A DNA stretch of 56,521 nt from Paraburkholderia tuberum STM678. Lineage in GTDB: Bacteria > Pseudomonadota > Gammaproteobacteria > Burkholderiales > Burkholderiaceae. The stretch is from positions 1 to 56,521 of the forward strand of contig NZ_CADFGP010000048.1 of assembly GCF_902833905.1 (NCBI RefSeq), written 5' to 3'. Shown here one piece after another: positions 1-7,773 of this stretch (the stretch's first letter is position 1; every line of letters starts with the position of its first letter). Position numbers and translations under genes: made by a program. Below the pieces are notes generated by a model. That model ran no database searches and had not been told where the DNA came from. It saw nothing but the letters and a program-made list of their open reading frames with translations.

Positions 1-127
1 GCGACGGTGAACCGGGTGCCAAGACCATCTGGCGAGGGCTCGATCAGGTACTCGCTGCCGCTGACACGCTACGCGCGCTCCGCGACGGGCTCGGCTAAGG
101 ACTTATGTATAACGCTATGACCGTCAG
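1..127 (+). mobile_element. Right end of an IS4/IS50-type insertion sequence (partial)
   Basis: The window opens inside an insertion sequence. A transposase C-terminus ends at 98. Read inwards on the minus strand, the element edge begins CTGAC at 127-123 and contains TTATACATAAGT a few bases further in. This resembles the Tn5/IS50 outer end (CTGAC then TTATACACAAGT). The edge falls exactly inside the reading frame of the adjacent Gp2-like gene, so the element has inserted into and truncated that gene. The other end and the target duplication are outside the window. Family assignment is inferred from the end and a short protein tail. Confidence 0.6.
3..98 (+). CDS. IS4-family transposase, C-terminal fragment (cut by window edge)
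   Basis: The last 31 codons of an open frame that enters from the left and stops with TAA at 96-98. The visible residues include PGAKTIWRGLDQV, matching the 'LWRG...RLxD' tail common at the C-terminus of IS4-family transposases. The catalytic DDE residues lie upstream of the window and cannot be checked. Only five or so bases separate the stop from the start of the terminal inverted repeat, as is usual in compact insertion sequences. Assignment rests on this short tail plus the IS50-like terminus next to it. Confidence 0.55.
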   Translation, partial: DGEPGAKTIWRGLDQVLAAADTLRALRDGLG

Positions 128-721
128 ATAGCCCATATCGACCCGGACGGCCAACACCTTCGAGTACATCCTGGCTAACTCAATGACGTATTTACGGATC
201 GACTTCTTCTCATCCTTCAATACCGCTTTCCAGTCAGCGATTTTCTTTTTGACGTTACCAGCTATCGCCTCGCGTCTCAGGTATGTCACGAAGTCGTTGA
301 ATACCTCCGCTTCGCATAACCCTTCTTCCAAATTCCATCTTGATCCTTGAAACAGGCAATAGCCGATTTTAGGATGCTTGCGAAAGCACTCGAAAAACAA
401 TTCAAAATCTGGGCTATAGGCTTGTCCTTTCCAATAAAGATCCATGAACTGATGGCACTGACGATAAAAGCTTGCAAGGTGAGACGCGTCAGTCACCTTC
501 TTTCGTTTCCCCGTTTGCTCGATATGGAACGGCATCAATTTCGAGTACAGCACGGCGTCCATGAACTTGACCAACCGCTTGAAGAGCCAACCGTAGTTAC
601 CGGTCTTCCAGATGCGGTCTTTTTTAGTTCTGTGACCAAGGCATACGCTTTCTTGTTGAGCAAGCTGCTCGAACGTTTGATCAAGGATGTCCAGCTTCTT
701 TTGTGGGACAAAGTCACTCAT
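95..721 (-). pseudogene. Inovirus Gp2-like (YagK/YfjJ domain) protein, truncated by IS
   Basis: Frame of 208 codons starting at ATG 721, chosen because AGAAGG lies about seven bases upstream. An in-frame start at 784 lacks this. The protein is basic, with a charged helical stretch and then ARMYSKVLAVRVDMGY, which resembles the conserved 'YSKLLVVRVDLGY' region of the inovirus Gp2/YagK-YfjJ family. In the family this motif is followed by a long further domain. Here it is cut right after GY by the IS end at 127, and the last ten codons (TVIALYISP) are IS sequence. The gene is clearly AT-richer than its neighbours, suggesting separate acquisition. Probable replication-type role in a phage or satellite, now inactivated. 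Confidence 0.6.
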
Positions 722-784
722 AGTCAACCTTCTTTTCTGATTTACATGATTTAAAATTTCCTTTTGTGATGAATAATTTATCAA

Positions 785-1230
785 GGAAGTAGCAGTGATT
801 CATTGAATCGCCTTTTCAACAACAAACAACCACCATCCTGAAGAACAACTGATGATCTCACTAATTACCTAAATTCGCGATTACACAAAACGCATGCACC
901 CTGCACTCATGAAATCAAGAATTCACGGAGGATCGATCATTATTCACCACATAATTATTAAGACTTGTCCCGACATTTTTTACCGATGGCATATGGATAT
1001 TCCGTTCAACGAAGGCGCCATTCTGGAGAAAGCGGTTATATGGCTAGCGCCTGCGAACCCGTGGTCAGGATGCGCATGCTCGAACGGAGGGCGATCGGAA
1101 GGAAGAACCGCGCGATATTACTTACGGGATACGGTGTTCAGATAGGCAGTTGCCGTCGCGGTGGTTACGTCGGCTGACCGGCGCAAGTCCGCCGATTGCC
1201 GAGCCGCGTATCACCACGGCAAGCGACCAC
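785..1230. other. Intergenic region without a convincing gene
   Basis: About 450 bases between the start of the Gp2-like gene and the end of the ATPase operon. The left half is AT-rich (785-970) and probably carries the promoter of the Gp2-like gene. Short frames of 60-80 codons are present but have no recognisable protein features and no well-placed ribosome binding site. Confidence 0.5.
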
Positions 1231-1257
1231 GCCCGTCCCCAGGCGTTGGGGACGGGC
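1231..1257 (-). terminator. Hairpin at the end of the ATPase operon
   Basis: Perfect 10-bp inverted repeat GCCCGTCCCC / GGGGACGGGC with a 7-base loop, starting 20 bases after the stop of the ATPase gene. There is no clear T-run on the minus strand, so it may be a weak or factor-assisted terminator or an mRNA-stabilising hairpin. Confidence 0.5.
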
Positions 1258-1276
1258 ATGCGCCGCCGTACGCAGT

Positions 1277-3046
1277 TCACTGGTAATTGCCCAGAACGTA
1301 GGGCAGAAGTGCCGTCCAAAGCGCCTCCCACAACTGACGCTTTTCCGGCTGGGTCAAGTCGTCATACCCGCGAACCACAGAATCGATGACATTGGCCAGG
1401 TAATGCGCAGGGTCGTCATCGGCTGCGCGCGGACGGCGCTGGAGCTCGCGTTTTGCTTCATCGAACGCATAACCGAGAACTGCGGCGACCATGCCCGATT
1501 CGGCCTGCGGCTGATGCAGCTCAACTTGACGATCGCCTGTGCCCATTTCGTTAGCCATCACCGGCTGTGACACACCGGCGAATTCCGGGTGCGGCCGAAC
1601 TTGCCCAACTTGCCCAACTTGCCCAACTTGCCCAACTTGCCCAACTTGCTCAGGTTGCTCAGGTTGCTCAGGTTGCTCAGGTTGCTCAGGTTGCTCAGGT
1701 TGCTCAGGTTGTGCATCATGCGCCGAACTGCTGATGACCGAATAACCCGCGATCGGCGAGGGCGGCGCAGGATAAACAGGCAGACCAAATGCGGGAACGG
1801 GCTGACCGGTGAATGCGCGGTTGCCGGGCGCATCGCCCGCCATGCCATTCGTCATCAGGCCGTCCATCGGCCAGTAGTCCTTCGGCAAATGACCTGGGGC
1901 GACAGGCGGCATCGATACGCCCAAGTCCATCATGCTGCGCGCGCCGGCCACGCCGGGAACAGCGCTGTGCGGCGGCAGCGACCACAGGTACGGACTCGCA
2001 GAACCCGCGCCACGCTGCTTTTGCGAGTCGATGCCAAGCTGCTCGCGGGCACGACGAAGCGTTGATTTCGAAATTCCGGCCATCGCCGCCCTTGCCTCGA
2101 CATCAGACGCCGGACGCGGTCCAGCTTGGAGCTCCGCCATCAGGAAATCGCCAGCCTGCTGAAACTTGCCCGCGGCGGCACCCTGCTCACTGCTTTCAGC
2201 CCGGTCCAGGATATCCATCGCCGAACCCCGCAGCGCCGTTCCCCACTGAATCCGCGAACTTTCGATCAGCCCATGCGGAGCCGAGAGCTGCACACCGGCA
2301 GTGCGGTACAGGAAGCCGCCGTCCTCACGGCAGATATTTGCTTTCGCCTTGACGAGGACATTCCATTCCCGCACGGCTCCGAAGGAACCGCCGTCGTCGC
2401 GCGCAACCAGCATCGCGACCCGCACAACTGCGCCAAGGCCCACGCCGCCGATGATCCGCTCGAGCGGGTGCTTTTTCTTCGAAGCCTTGACCACGTGGGT
2501 CAGGCCCAACACGGCGCAGCCGGTGCGCTCGGCGAGACCGACCAGCGGCAGAAGGCTCTTTCGCACCTTGTTGTTATTACCCGGGCTACCCGGCATCAGC
2601 TCAGCGATCGAATCGACGATCACCAAGGCAACATCCCCCAGTTGCCCGATCCGCTCTTCGAGGAGCGGCAGGTCTCGAACGGGATCGAACATCCGACTCG
2701 CCCAGTTCTCTTGGGTCATGCGCAGCACTTCGACATTGCTGAGATCAGCGCCGGCGGCAGCGAGCCGCGGGATTACCGTGTCTTCGATCCCGTCTTCCGA
2801 CGACCAGATCACTACGCGGCCTTTCGGGCTACGCGAACCATCCGGCCACATTCCACCAGTCGAGACCGTTGCCGCCATGGCCATCGCGATCGTGGTCTTT
2901 CCCGTCGACGGCGGGCCTGCAAGCAGATGCACTTTCGCCCAGTACAGCCAGTCCTTCCAGATCTCTCGGGGCGACAGCATCGGAATGTTTTGAGCAGATT
3001 CGAGAATCACGCCGGTGCCGGTGCTGTTAAATTTAGTTGCAAGCAT
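1277..3046 (-). CDS. RepA/DnaB-type AAA ATPase (element replication helicase) with repeat linker
   Basis: 589 aa. A RecA-fold ATPase domain fills the N-terminal half: Walker A GPPSTGKTT at 44-52, Walker B LVIVDSIAEL at 141-150, and a sensor-like LGLTHV near 180. This is the arrangement of RSF1010 RepA-like hexameric helicases of plasmids and satellites. Residues about 296-357 look like a winged helix (ISKSTLRRAREQLG). Then comes a Pro/Gln-rich linker with seven PEQ and five VGQ units, and a charged helical C-terminus. The start overlaps the stop of the membrane-protein gene by 14 bases, implying coupled translation. Most likely drives replication of the mobile element; function is inferred from the family. 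Confidence 0.75.
   Translation of the reverse strand: MLATKFNSTGTGVILESAQNIPMLSPREIWKDWLYWAKVHLLAGPPSTGKTTIAMAMAATVSTGGMWPDGSRSPKGRVVIWSSEDGIEDTVIPRLAAAGADLSNVEVLRMTQENWASRMFDPVRDLPLLEERIGQLGDVALVIVDSIAELMPGSPGNNNKVRKSLLPLVGLAERTGCAVLGLTHVVKASKKKHPLERIIGGVGLGAVVRVAMLVARDDGGSFGAVREWNVLVKAKANICREDGGFLYRTAGVQLSAPHGLIESSRIQWGTALRGSAMDILDRAESSEQGAAAGKFQQAGDFLMAELQAGPRPASDVEARAAMAGISKSTLRRAREQLGIDSQKQRGAGSASPYLWSLPPHSAVPGVAGARSMMDLGVSMPPVAPGHLPKDYWPMDGLMTNGMAGDAPGNRAFTGQPVPAFGLPVYPAPPSPIAGYSVISSSAHDAQPEQPEQPEQPEQPEQPEQPEQVGQVGQVGQVGQVGQVRPHPEFAGVSQPVMANEMGTGDRQVELHQPQAESGMVAAVLGYAFDEAKRELQRRPRAADDDPAHYLANVIDSVVRGYDDLTQPEKRQLWEALWTALLPYVLGNYQ
1598..1714. repeat. 9-bp tandem repeats inside the ATPase gene
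   Basis: About thirteen consecutive 9-base units. Plus-strand units 1598-1651 are AACTTGCCC (last one AACTTGCTC), and units from 1652 to 1714 are AGGTTGCTC (last one AGGTTGTGC). On the coding strand they encode VGQ and PEQ repeats. The unit length is a multiple of three, so copy-number changes keep the frame. Confidence 0.95.
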
Positions 3047-4163
3047 GGCGCCCCCCGTTGCTACGAACGGTCACCGCACCGAATGCCAGCAACTCTCGGC
3101 GCAACTTGGCCGCGGTTGCCTGTGCGCACCCGAGGTGATTGCGGATACCCGTCACGGTTACCGGCAACTTACCCTCAACGACGTCGCACATGAGCTGCTG
3201 GAGTCGCGCATCAACGTTCTGGTCCGGGACGAAGGAGGTTACGTGGTCGTCGTGGTCGTCGGCGTCCACCTCAGTACGGACTGAATCGTGACCGTCCTTG
3301 CCGGTCGTGACGACACCGGCGCACCCGGTAGCGTCGTCGCGACGACGCGCGGACAGCGCGAAGTACCAGCCCATGGCGCCAATGCCGTCGAGCACGCAGG
3401 CGCAAACCAGTGCGAACAACAGATCCAGTTGGTCCGCGTTCACACCAAACCAGTCGGCAAGTCGCACCGTGACGGGATCGTCACGTAACGCGTCACGCAT
3501 GCGCGTCGCGCGCTCGGCCTGCTCGGTCTGGCGATCTTCAGCCGACTCACGACGCTTGGCCTCGCCGGCTTCGGTCGCAAGCGCATCAAGTTTCGCCGTC
3601 AGCAAGTCGCGGCGCATACGCAAGACCGTGCAATCACCTGAGCAAGGACGGCTATCGAGGGCGCCGAGGGATGCGCGGGTTTTCAACTGCTCTTGGGCAA
3701 TCGCAGTCAGATCGCGCATCGGATGATCGCTCTGCGCGAGCGCTGCCGGGGTTGCCGGTACGGCCTTCGCCCTACGCTCGCCCGCGTGCTGCTGCGCCAG
3801 CAGAAAAAACGAGGTCTGGCCGTAAAACACGACGATCAGGCCTGCGCCCCAGAGCGCTGCCGCCGCGCCCCGCACGGCAACGGGTTTGCCGCGGCTGAGC
3901 GCCGGCAGCAAGTGCATCCCGAGCACAGCGGCAGCCGCCAGCGCAATGCAGGCGAGCTGCTCCGGCAACGAGCCGCCGTGCTGCCAGCCCGAAAGCGCCG
4001 CGATGCCGAGCGAGGTCGACGTCGCCAGGATTGCCAGCAACATCGCCACGGCACGTTGTGGATCAACCGTTGCCGCAACGCCGGCGATTCCGTACGCCGC
4101 GCCACCGCATTGGCCGGTATTTACGCCGGAGCGATCGAGCAAACGCAAGATGGACTTGGACAT
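3033..4163 (-). CDS. Inner-membrane protein with coiled coil and C-terminal HTH
   Basis: 376 aa from ATG 4163, one base after the TAA of the upstream HTH gene. An in-frame start at 4232 would overlap that gene and is less likely. Predicted helices by eye: TM segments at about 37-58, 68-89, 96-125 and 246-270. A highly charged, probably coiled-coil segment (about 140-230) holding two Cys (SRPCSGDC) lies between TM3 and TM4. Residues 320-370 (VTGIRNHLGCAQATAAKLRRELL) look like a winged helix-turn-helix. No family is recognised. Position between a small HTH protein and a RepA-type ATPase suggests a role in replication, partition or regulation of the element at the membrane; this is inference. 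Confidence 0.65.
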   Translation of the reverse strand: MSKSILRLLDRSGVNTGQCGGAAYGIAGVAATVDPQRAVAMLLAILATSTSLGIAALSGWQHGGSLPEQLACIALAAAAVLGMHLLPALSRGKPVAVRGAAAALWGAGLIVVFYGQTSFFLLAQQHAGERRAKAVPATPAALAQSDHPMRDLTAIAQEQLKTRASLGALDSRPCSGDCTVLRMRRDLLTAKLDALATEAGEAKRRESAEDRQTEQAERATRMRDALRDDPVTVRLADWFGVNADQLDLLFALVCACVLDGIGAMGWYFALSARRRDDATGCAGVVTTGKDGHDSVRTEVDADDHDDHVTSFVPDQNVDARLQQLMCDVVEGKLPVTVTGIRNHLGCAQATAAKLRRELLAFGAVTVRSNGGRHACN

Positions 4164-4164
4164 G

Positions 4165-4446
4165 TTAGGCGCCCTCCCCGCGCAGGAACGTCGCGACGGC
4201 GTCTGCCTCCCACATGAGCCGGCGGTTGGCAAGCTTGATGGGCTTCAAGCCGAAGTACGAGCCCGTCTGCGAATAGCGCTTGCGAACCGACTGCGCCTGC
4301 AGGCCCATAGAGTCGGCCAACGCTTCGGTCGTAAGGTAGCTGTGCTCGGTCGGTGCCCACTGCGGCTGGACCGTTGCGACTGCGATGTGCCCCGTGATCT
4401 GATGCTGACGTTCGGCGGTAACCGCCTTGTTTGCGTTGCTGTACAT
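4165..4446 (-). CDS. Small helix-turn-helix DNA-binding protein (AlpA/excisionase-like)
   Basis: 93 aa. The C-terminal two thirds (YLTTEALADSMGLQAQSVRK ... GLKPIKLANRRLMWEADAV) has the pattern of the MerR/AlpA-type HTH of excisionases and satellite-phage regulators: 'LT..ELA..LG.S...VRK', then a basic wing with R-x-x-W/F-E. GGAG sits six bases before the ATG. First gene of the three-gene operon. The next start codon is one base after its stop. Likely controls the operon and/or excision of the element. Specific role not provable here. Confidence 0.65.
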   Translation of the reverse strand: MYSNANKAVTAERQHQITGHIAVATVQPQWAPTEHSYLTTEALADSMGLQAQSVRKRYSQTGSYFGLKPIKLANRRLMWEADAVATFLRGEGA

Positions 4447-4463
4447 GAACTTCTCCGTAGGTA

Positions 4464-4480
4464 GCGAAATATCGTTTCGC
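4464..4480. promoter_or_regulatory. Inverted repeat upstream of the element operon
   Basis: GCGAAA / TTTCGC arms separated by TATCG, 18 bases upstream of the start codon of the small HTH gene. Position and symmetry fit an operator for autoregulation by the HTH protein, but a chance or RNA hairpin is possible. Confidence 0.35.
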
Positions 4481-4740
4481 GCTTTGAAGAGCTGCGGAGC
4501 CGGTCAACATTGAAGACCGTCAAGCGCTTTCGCTCCACAAATCTCAGCGCAGTCAGGATTTTGTAGATCACTTTCGCCGGAGTCGCCTCGATGTACGCGA
4601 ATGTACGAAGACGTGCGCCATCGACCCAAATGAGTGCTGGAGAGGAAAAAGACGAGGATGAGGGAAGCGTGGAGACGGAGCTCAGAAGCCCAGCTGGCGG
4701 GCAATCTGCCGAAGGTGTGGGTGGCAATCGCGGGTAAAAT

Positions 4741-4770
4741 AATTGGGGACTGGTTAACCTATCCCCAATT
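4741..4770 (-). terminator. Rho-independent-type terminator after the 286-aa island gene
   Basis: Perfect 9-bp stem AATTGGGGA / TCCCCAATT around a 12-base loop that itself contains the palindrome GGTTAACC. On the minus strand the stem is followed by ATTTT. It lies about 30 bases downstream of the stop at 4799. The rest of the 4447-4798 gap shows no gene and presumably holds the promoter of the HTH-membrane-ATPase operon. Confidence 0.6.
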
Positions 4771-4798
4771 CGATAGGCCGATGTTTTTGCGCGCTGGG

Positions 4799-5659
4799 TT
4801 ACAGCTGCGGCGCGAAACGCTTCGTTTTCAATCTATTCAGTTGCACGCGCAACGTATCCCGTTTGAGTACGTACACTCTTCCATCGTCCAGCTTGACGGG
4901 TATTGCCTTTCCCGAAACGTAATTCTTGTCCAATCGGTCGATCACGCCTCTGGCCTCAAGAATGCCGATGATCAATGGGAAAACGACTTCGATAGCGAAC
5001 GGCTCCTTGCCCTGCGATATCGCTTCGCGTTGAGCTTCGGAGATGTGCGTACCCAGTGGGTGCCAACCGCCGTCGTCCCCGACGTCGGTCACCTTCTGAA
5101 ATGACGCCACGACGTCGGACGGCAAGATGGCGTTGTTCTTCCCAATTCCATGAAGCTTCAGGAATGCGTCTACCCAGGTCCGGTCAAAGAAACGGATTTC
5201 CTCATTCCAGCAGAGCTCTTCGAGCCAGACCACAAACTTCACCGGATCGAGTTCCAACGGGTAATCCTGTTCGTCCTCGCACTTTGTGTCCCAGTGTCTG
5301 AGCACCTTGCGTGCATCTGGGAATCGCGGGGATACGGTAGCCATCAAGCTCTCTCCATCGAGTCCTCTCAGGTGCTTCTCGTTCTTCGCCGGGATGCCCT
5401 CTTCGCCGTCCGGGCCCATCTCCCAGAGCCCCTTGTAGAGCCTGTCAAACTGGTCCACCCAGAATGACGGCGAGCTCGCCGGACCTGGCGGCGCATCGGG
5501 AATGCCGCACCAATATTCGGTCGGCATGAGTCCCGACAACAACAAGGCGCCCATGATTGGCGTCCATGTCTTGAAGCTGTAGAAGTGTTTCGCTCCGTTT
5601 TCCACCTTCAGGTTGAATTCGATCGTCGCGGAGCCGGGGAGAGTTGTCTTGGTCGCCAT
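4799..5659 (-). CDS. Unrecognised 286-aa island protein
   Basis: 286 aa, single gene with its own terminator, between the integrase (divergent) and the HTH operon. Soluble, slightly acidic, rich in Trp and aromatic residues (EYWCGIPD, FWVDQFDRLYKGLWEMG, VVWLEELCWNEE). The C-terminal third (PFAIEVVFPLIIGILEARGVIDRL) looks alpha-helical and is followed by a basic beta-rich end. No signal peptide or clear membrane segment, and no catalytic motif that I recognise. Cargo genes next to integrases of tRNA-borne islands are often regulatory or defensive, but nothing in the sequence decides this. Confidence 0.6.
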   Translation of the reverse strand: MATKTTLPGSATIEFNLKVENGAKHFYSFKTWTPIMGALLLSGLMPTEYWCGIPDAPPGPASSPSFWVDQFDRLYKGLWEMGPDGEEGIPAKNEKHLRGLDGESLMATVSPRFPDARKVLRHWDTKCEDEQDYPLELDPVKFVVWLEELCWNEEIRFFDRTWVDAFLKLHGIGKNNAILPSDVVASFQKVTDVGDDGGWHPLGTHISEAQREAISQGKEPFAIEVVFPLIIGILEARGVIDRLDKNYVSGKAIPVKLDDGRVYVLKRDTLRVQLNRLKTKRFAPQL

Positions 5660-5943
5660 GAAGTATCCGTCCGGTAATTTTGATATCGCGGTAAGCGTTC
5701 AAAAGCAGAACGGGTCAATCGGTTCCTGTACCGACTGATCCCGAATCCCGGCGATCCTACCCGAAATGGACGCCGGCCTGTTTCAGCATCCACACCTCGA
5801 GCCTCTCGCGCAGCATAGGGCTCGCATGGTTGGCCTACCCGTGAATTTCGTTGACAGCCGGGGCTCTCGGATTCAGCTTTAGGGGCGTGGGGCCGGTTTG
5901 TCGCATCGCCGAAAATCCGTGCCCTTACGCCAGGGAGGTGTCC

Positions 5944-7383
5944 ATGCCACTTACCGATCTGGAAGTTCGCCGAGCAGCGCCACGAGCGAAGACGTATCGG
6001 ATCTCGGACGGTCGCGGAATGTATCTCGAGATCGCTCCCACCGGAGGAAAGTACTGGCGCCTCAAATACCGTTTCCTAGACCGCGAGAAGCGGCTGGCGC
6101 TTGGCGTCTACCCTGACGTCACGCTCGCCCATGCTCGCCGCAAGCGCGACGAGACACGTGCGATGTTGGCAGACGGTGTTGACCCAGGACAGGCTAAGAA
6201 AGAGAAAAAGCGCTTGGCCCGGCTCAACGCCGCGGCGACCTTCGAGGCGGTTGCGTTGGAGTGGTTCGAGAGACAGGCTCCAAGTTGGTCGACCACCCAT
6301 TCCGAGAAGATCATGGGGCGCTTGAAGAAGGACTTGTTCCCGTTGCTTGGCTCGCGGCCCATTGCGGACATAACTCCGCCGGAAGTATTCGAAGTGCTAC
6401 GTCGGGCAGAGTCGCGAGGAGCTCACGATACTGCGCATCGGCTCCATCAGAACTGCGGGCAGGTCTTCCGCTACGCGGTTGCGACCGGGCGCGCCGCCCG
6501 CGATGTCAGTGCCGACCTACGCGGTGCGCTACGACCGAATCGGCATACTCATTTCGCGTCGATCACGGATCCCGCAAAGGTCGGCAAGATGCTCTTTGCA
6601 TTTGACGGCTTTTCGGGCACGCTTGTCGTACGCGCTGCACTGCGGTTAGCGCCATTGTTGTTCGTGCGACCCGGCGAGCTGAGGCGGGCCGAATGGGCGA
6701 AAATTGACCTCGAGCGGGGCCAATGGCGCTATACCGTTTCCAAGACGAAGACCGAGCATCTGGTGCCGCTTGCTACGCAGGCAGTCCAGATGTTGAGAGA
6801 ATTGCAGGCGCTCACCGGCCAGTGGCGCTACGTATTCCCGGGCCGCGATCACAGAAAACCGATGAGCGGTGCGGCTATCAATGCCGCGCTTCAACGACTC
6901 GGTTATGACACAAAAACGGAGATCACCGGCCACGGTTTTCGCGCAATGGCGCGCACGATTCTGCATGAGCGTCTCCGCTTCCCTGCCGACGTCATCGAAC
7001 ACCAACTTGCGCACCGCGTACCCGGTGCGCTTGGTAACGCCTACAACCGCACCCGGTTTATCGAGGATCGGGTCGCGATGATGCAAGCGTGGGCAGATTA
7101 CCTAGATCAGCTTAAAGCGGGTAGGACGCAGGACCGAAGCGTCCGAGAAACGTCCGAGGCGGGCGAATTTTTGCGTCACCATGGGACGGCAATTGGTGGA
7201 GGCGATGCCATGAGCACGCTAACTGTCACCGCGCGGGGCCGGATGACATTTACGAAAGACGTATTGGAGCACCTGGGCATCGAGCGCGGCGGGAAGGTGG
7301 AGCTGCACCTGCTACCGAATGGCCGCGCCGAGTTGAGGGAGCACGCGCGAACAGCTCCTTCCGGGATCTGCGGGGCATCCTGA
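5944..7383 (+). CDS. P4-type tyrosine integrase with fused AbrB-like tail
   Basis: Start at ATG 5944 behind GGGAGG, which gives the family N-terminus (DUF4102-like: MPLTDLEVRRA, ISDGRGMYLEI). The 5851 upstream extension is not needed. Catalytic domain complete: R242 (FVRPGEL), H330 and R333 (HGFR), H357 (LAHRV), nucleophile Y367 (GNAYNR), and a beta-hairpin Lys in SKTK. It would catalyse integration and excision at the tRNA-Ala gene 250 bases downstream. Family members end near residue 400-430. Here no stop intervenes and the frame runs from residue 423 through an AbrB-like antitoxin sequence to 7383, making 479 aa. The tail has its own start and ribosome binding site. Confidence 0.9.
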   Translation: MPLTDLEVRRAAPRAKTYRISDGRGMYLEIAPTGGKYWRLKYRFLDREKRLALGVYPDVTLAHARRKRDETRAMLADGVDPGQAKKEKKRLARLNAAATFEAVALEWFERQAPSWSTTHSEKIMGRLKKDLFPLLGSRPIADITPPEVFEVLRRAESRGAHDTAHRLHQNCGQVFRYAVATGRAARDVSADLRGALRPNRHTHFASITDPAKVGKMLFAFDGFSGTLVVRAALRLAPLLFVRPGELRRAEWAKIDLERGQWRYTVSKTKTEHLVPLATQAVQMLRELQALTGQWRYVFPGRDHRKPMSGAAINAALQRLGYDTKTEITGHGFRAMARTILHERLRFPADVIEHQLAHRVPGALGNAYNRTRFIEDRVAMMQAWADYLDQLKAGRTQDRSVRETSEAGEFLRHHGTAIGGGDAMSTLTVTARGRMTFTKDVLEHLGIERGGKVELHLLPNGRAELREHARTAPSGICGAS

Positions 7384-7586
7384 AGAGCAGGACAAACGGC
7401 GCTCGCTTGAGCATTCGGCAAATTAACGAAGCGATAGTCGAAGCCGGCCTTGCAACGACAACAAGCGTGACACCTGCGCACCTGAACCGCGCGAACCGTA
7501 ATCGGTCCCACAGCTTGCTTGTCAGACGGATCGAAATGGACCGGCGTGTACCAAATCCGGTTACACAGCGGTTACACGAACCGTAG
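7210..7586 (+). pseudogene. Frameshifted AbrB/SpoVT-type antitoxin gene
   Basis: ATG 7210 lies seven bases after a perfect GGAGG (7198-7202). The first about 45 codons (MSTLTVTARGRMTF, LEHLGIERGGKVELHLLPNGRAEL) match the SpoVT-AbrB swapped-hairpin domain of antitoxins. The frame then goes off into EHARTAPSGICGAS and stops at 7383. The expected family C-terminus (FRDLRGILKSRT, LSIRQINEAIVEAGLA) continues from 7359 in another frame, open to TAG at 7584-7586. A single-base indel between about 7330 and 7360 therefore breaks the gene. No toxin gene is seen downstream. The intact N-terminal domain could still bind DNA. Confidence 0.75.
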
Positions 7587-7593
7587 AAACACA

Positions 7594-7626
7594 AAAGGGT
7601 TACAGGAAAATCACCTGTAACCCTTT
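7594..7626 (-). terminator. 13-bp hairpin between integrase region and tRNA-Ala
   Basis: Perfect inverted repeat AAAGGGTTACAGG / CCTGTAACCCTTT with a 7-base loop, nine bases beyond the CCA end of the tRNA gene. On the minus strand the stem is followed by TTTTGTG, so it fits a terminator for the tRNA. Its arms share GGTTACA with two direct repeats just upstream (7559-7566 and 7570-7577), so an integrase arm-site role is also possible. Confidence 0.6.
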
Positions 7627-7634
7627 GATATTCT

Positions 7635-7710
<76 letters not shown>

Positions 7711-7773
7711 AACACAAAAATAATTCTAGCACAGCCATTTTCCCTTTTGCCAGGCTGCGCCCCCGGGAAAACC

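Noticed and set aside
894..1177. Two overlapping short frames of 70-83 codons in the island spacer
   Set aside because: No ribosome binding site, no hydrophobic or domain pattern. Probably chance frames.
1598..1714. Possible CRISPR or minisatellite array
   Set aside because: Units are 9 bp with no spacers and translate in frame inside the ATPase. It is a coding tandem repeat.
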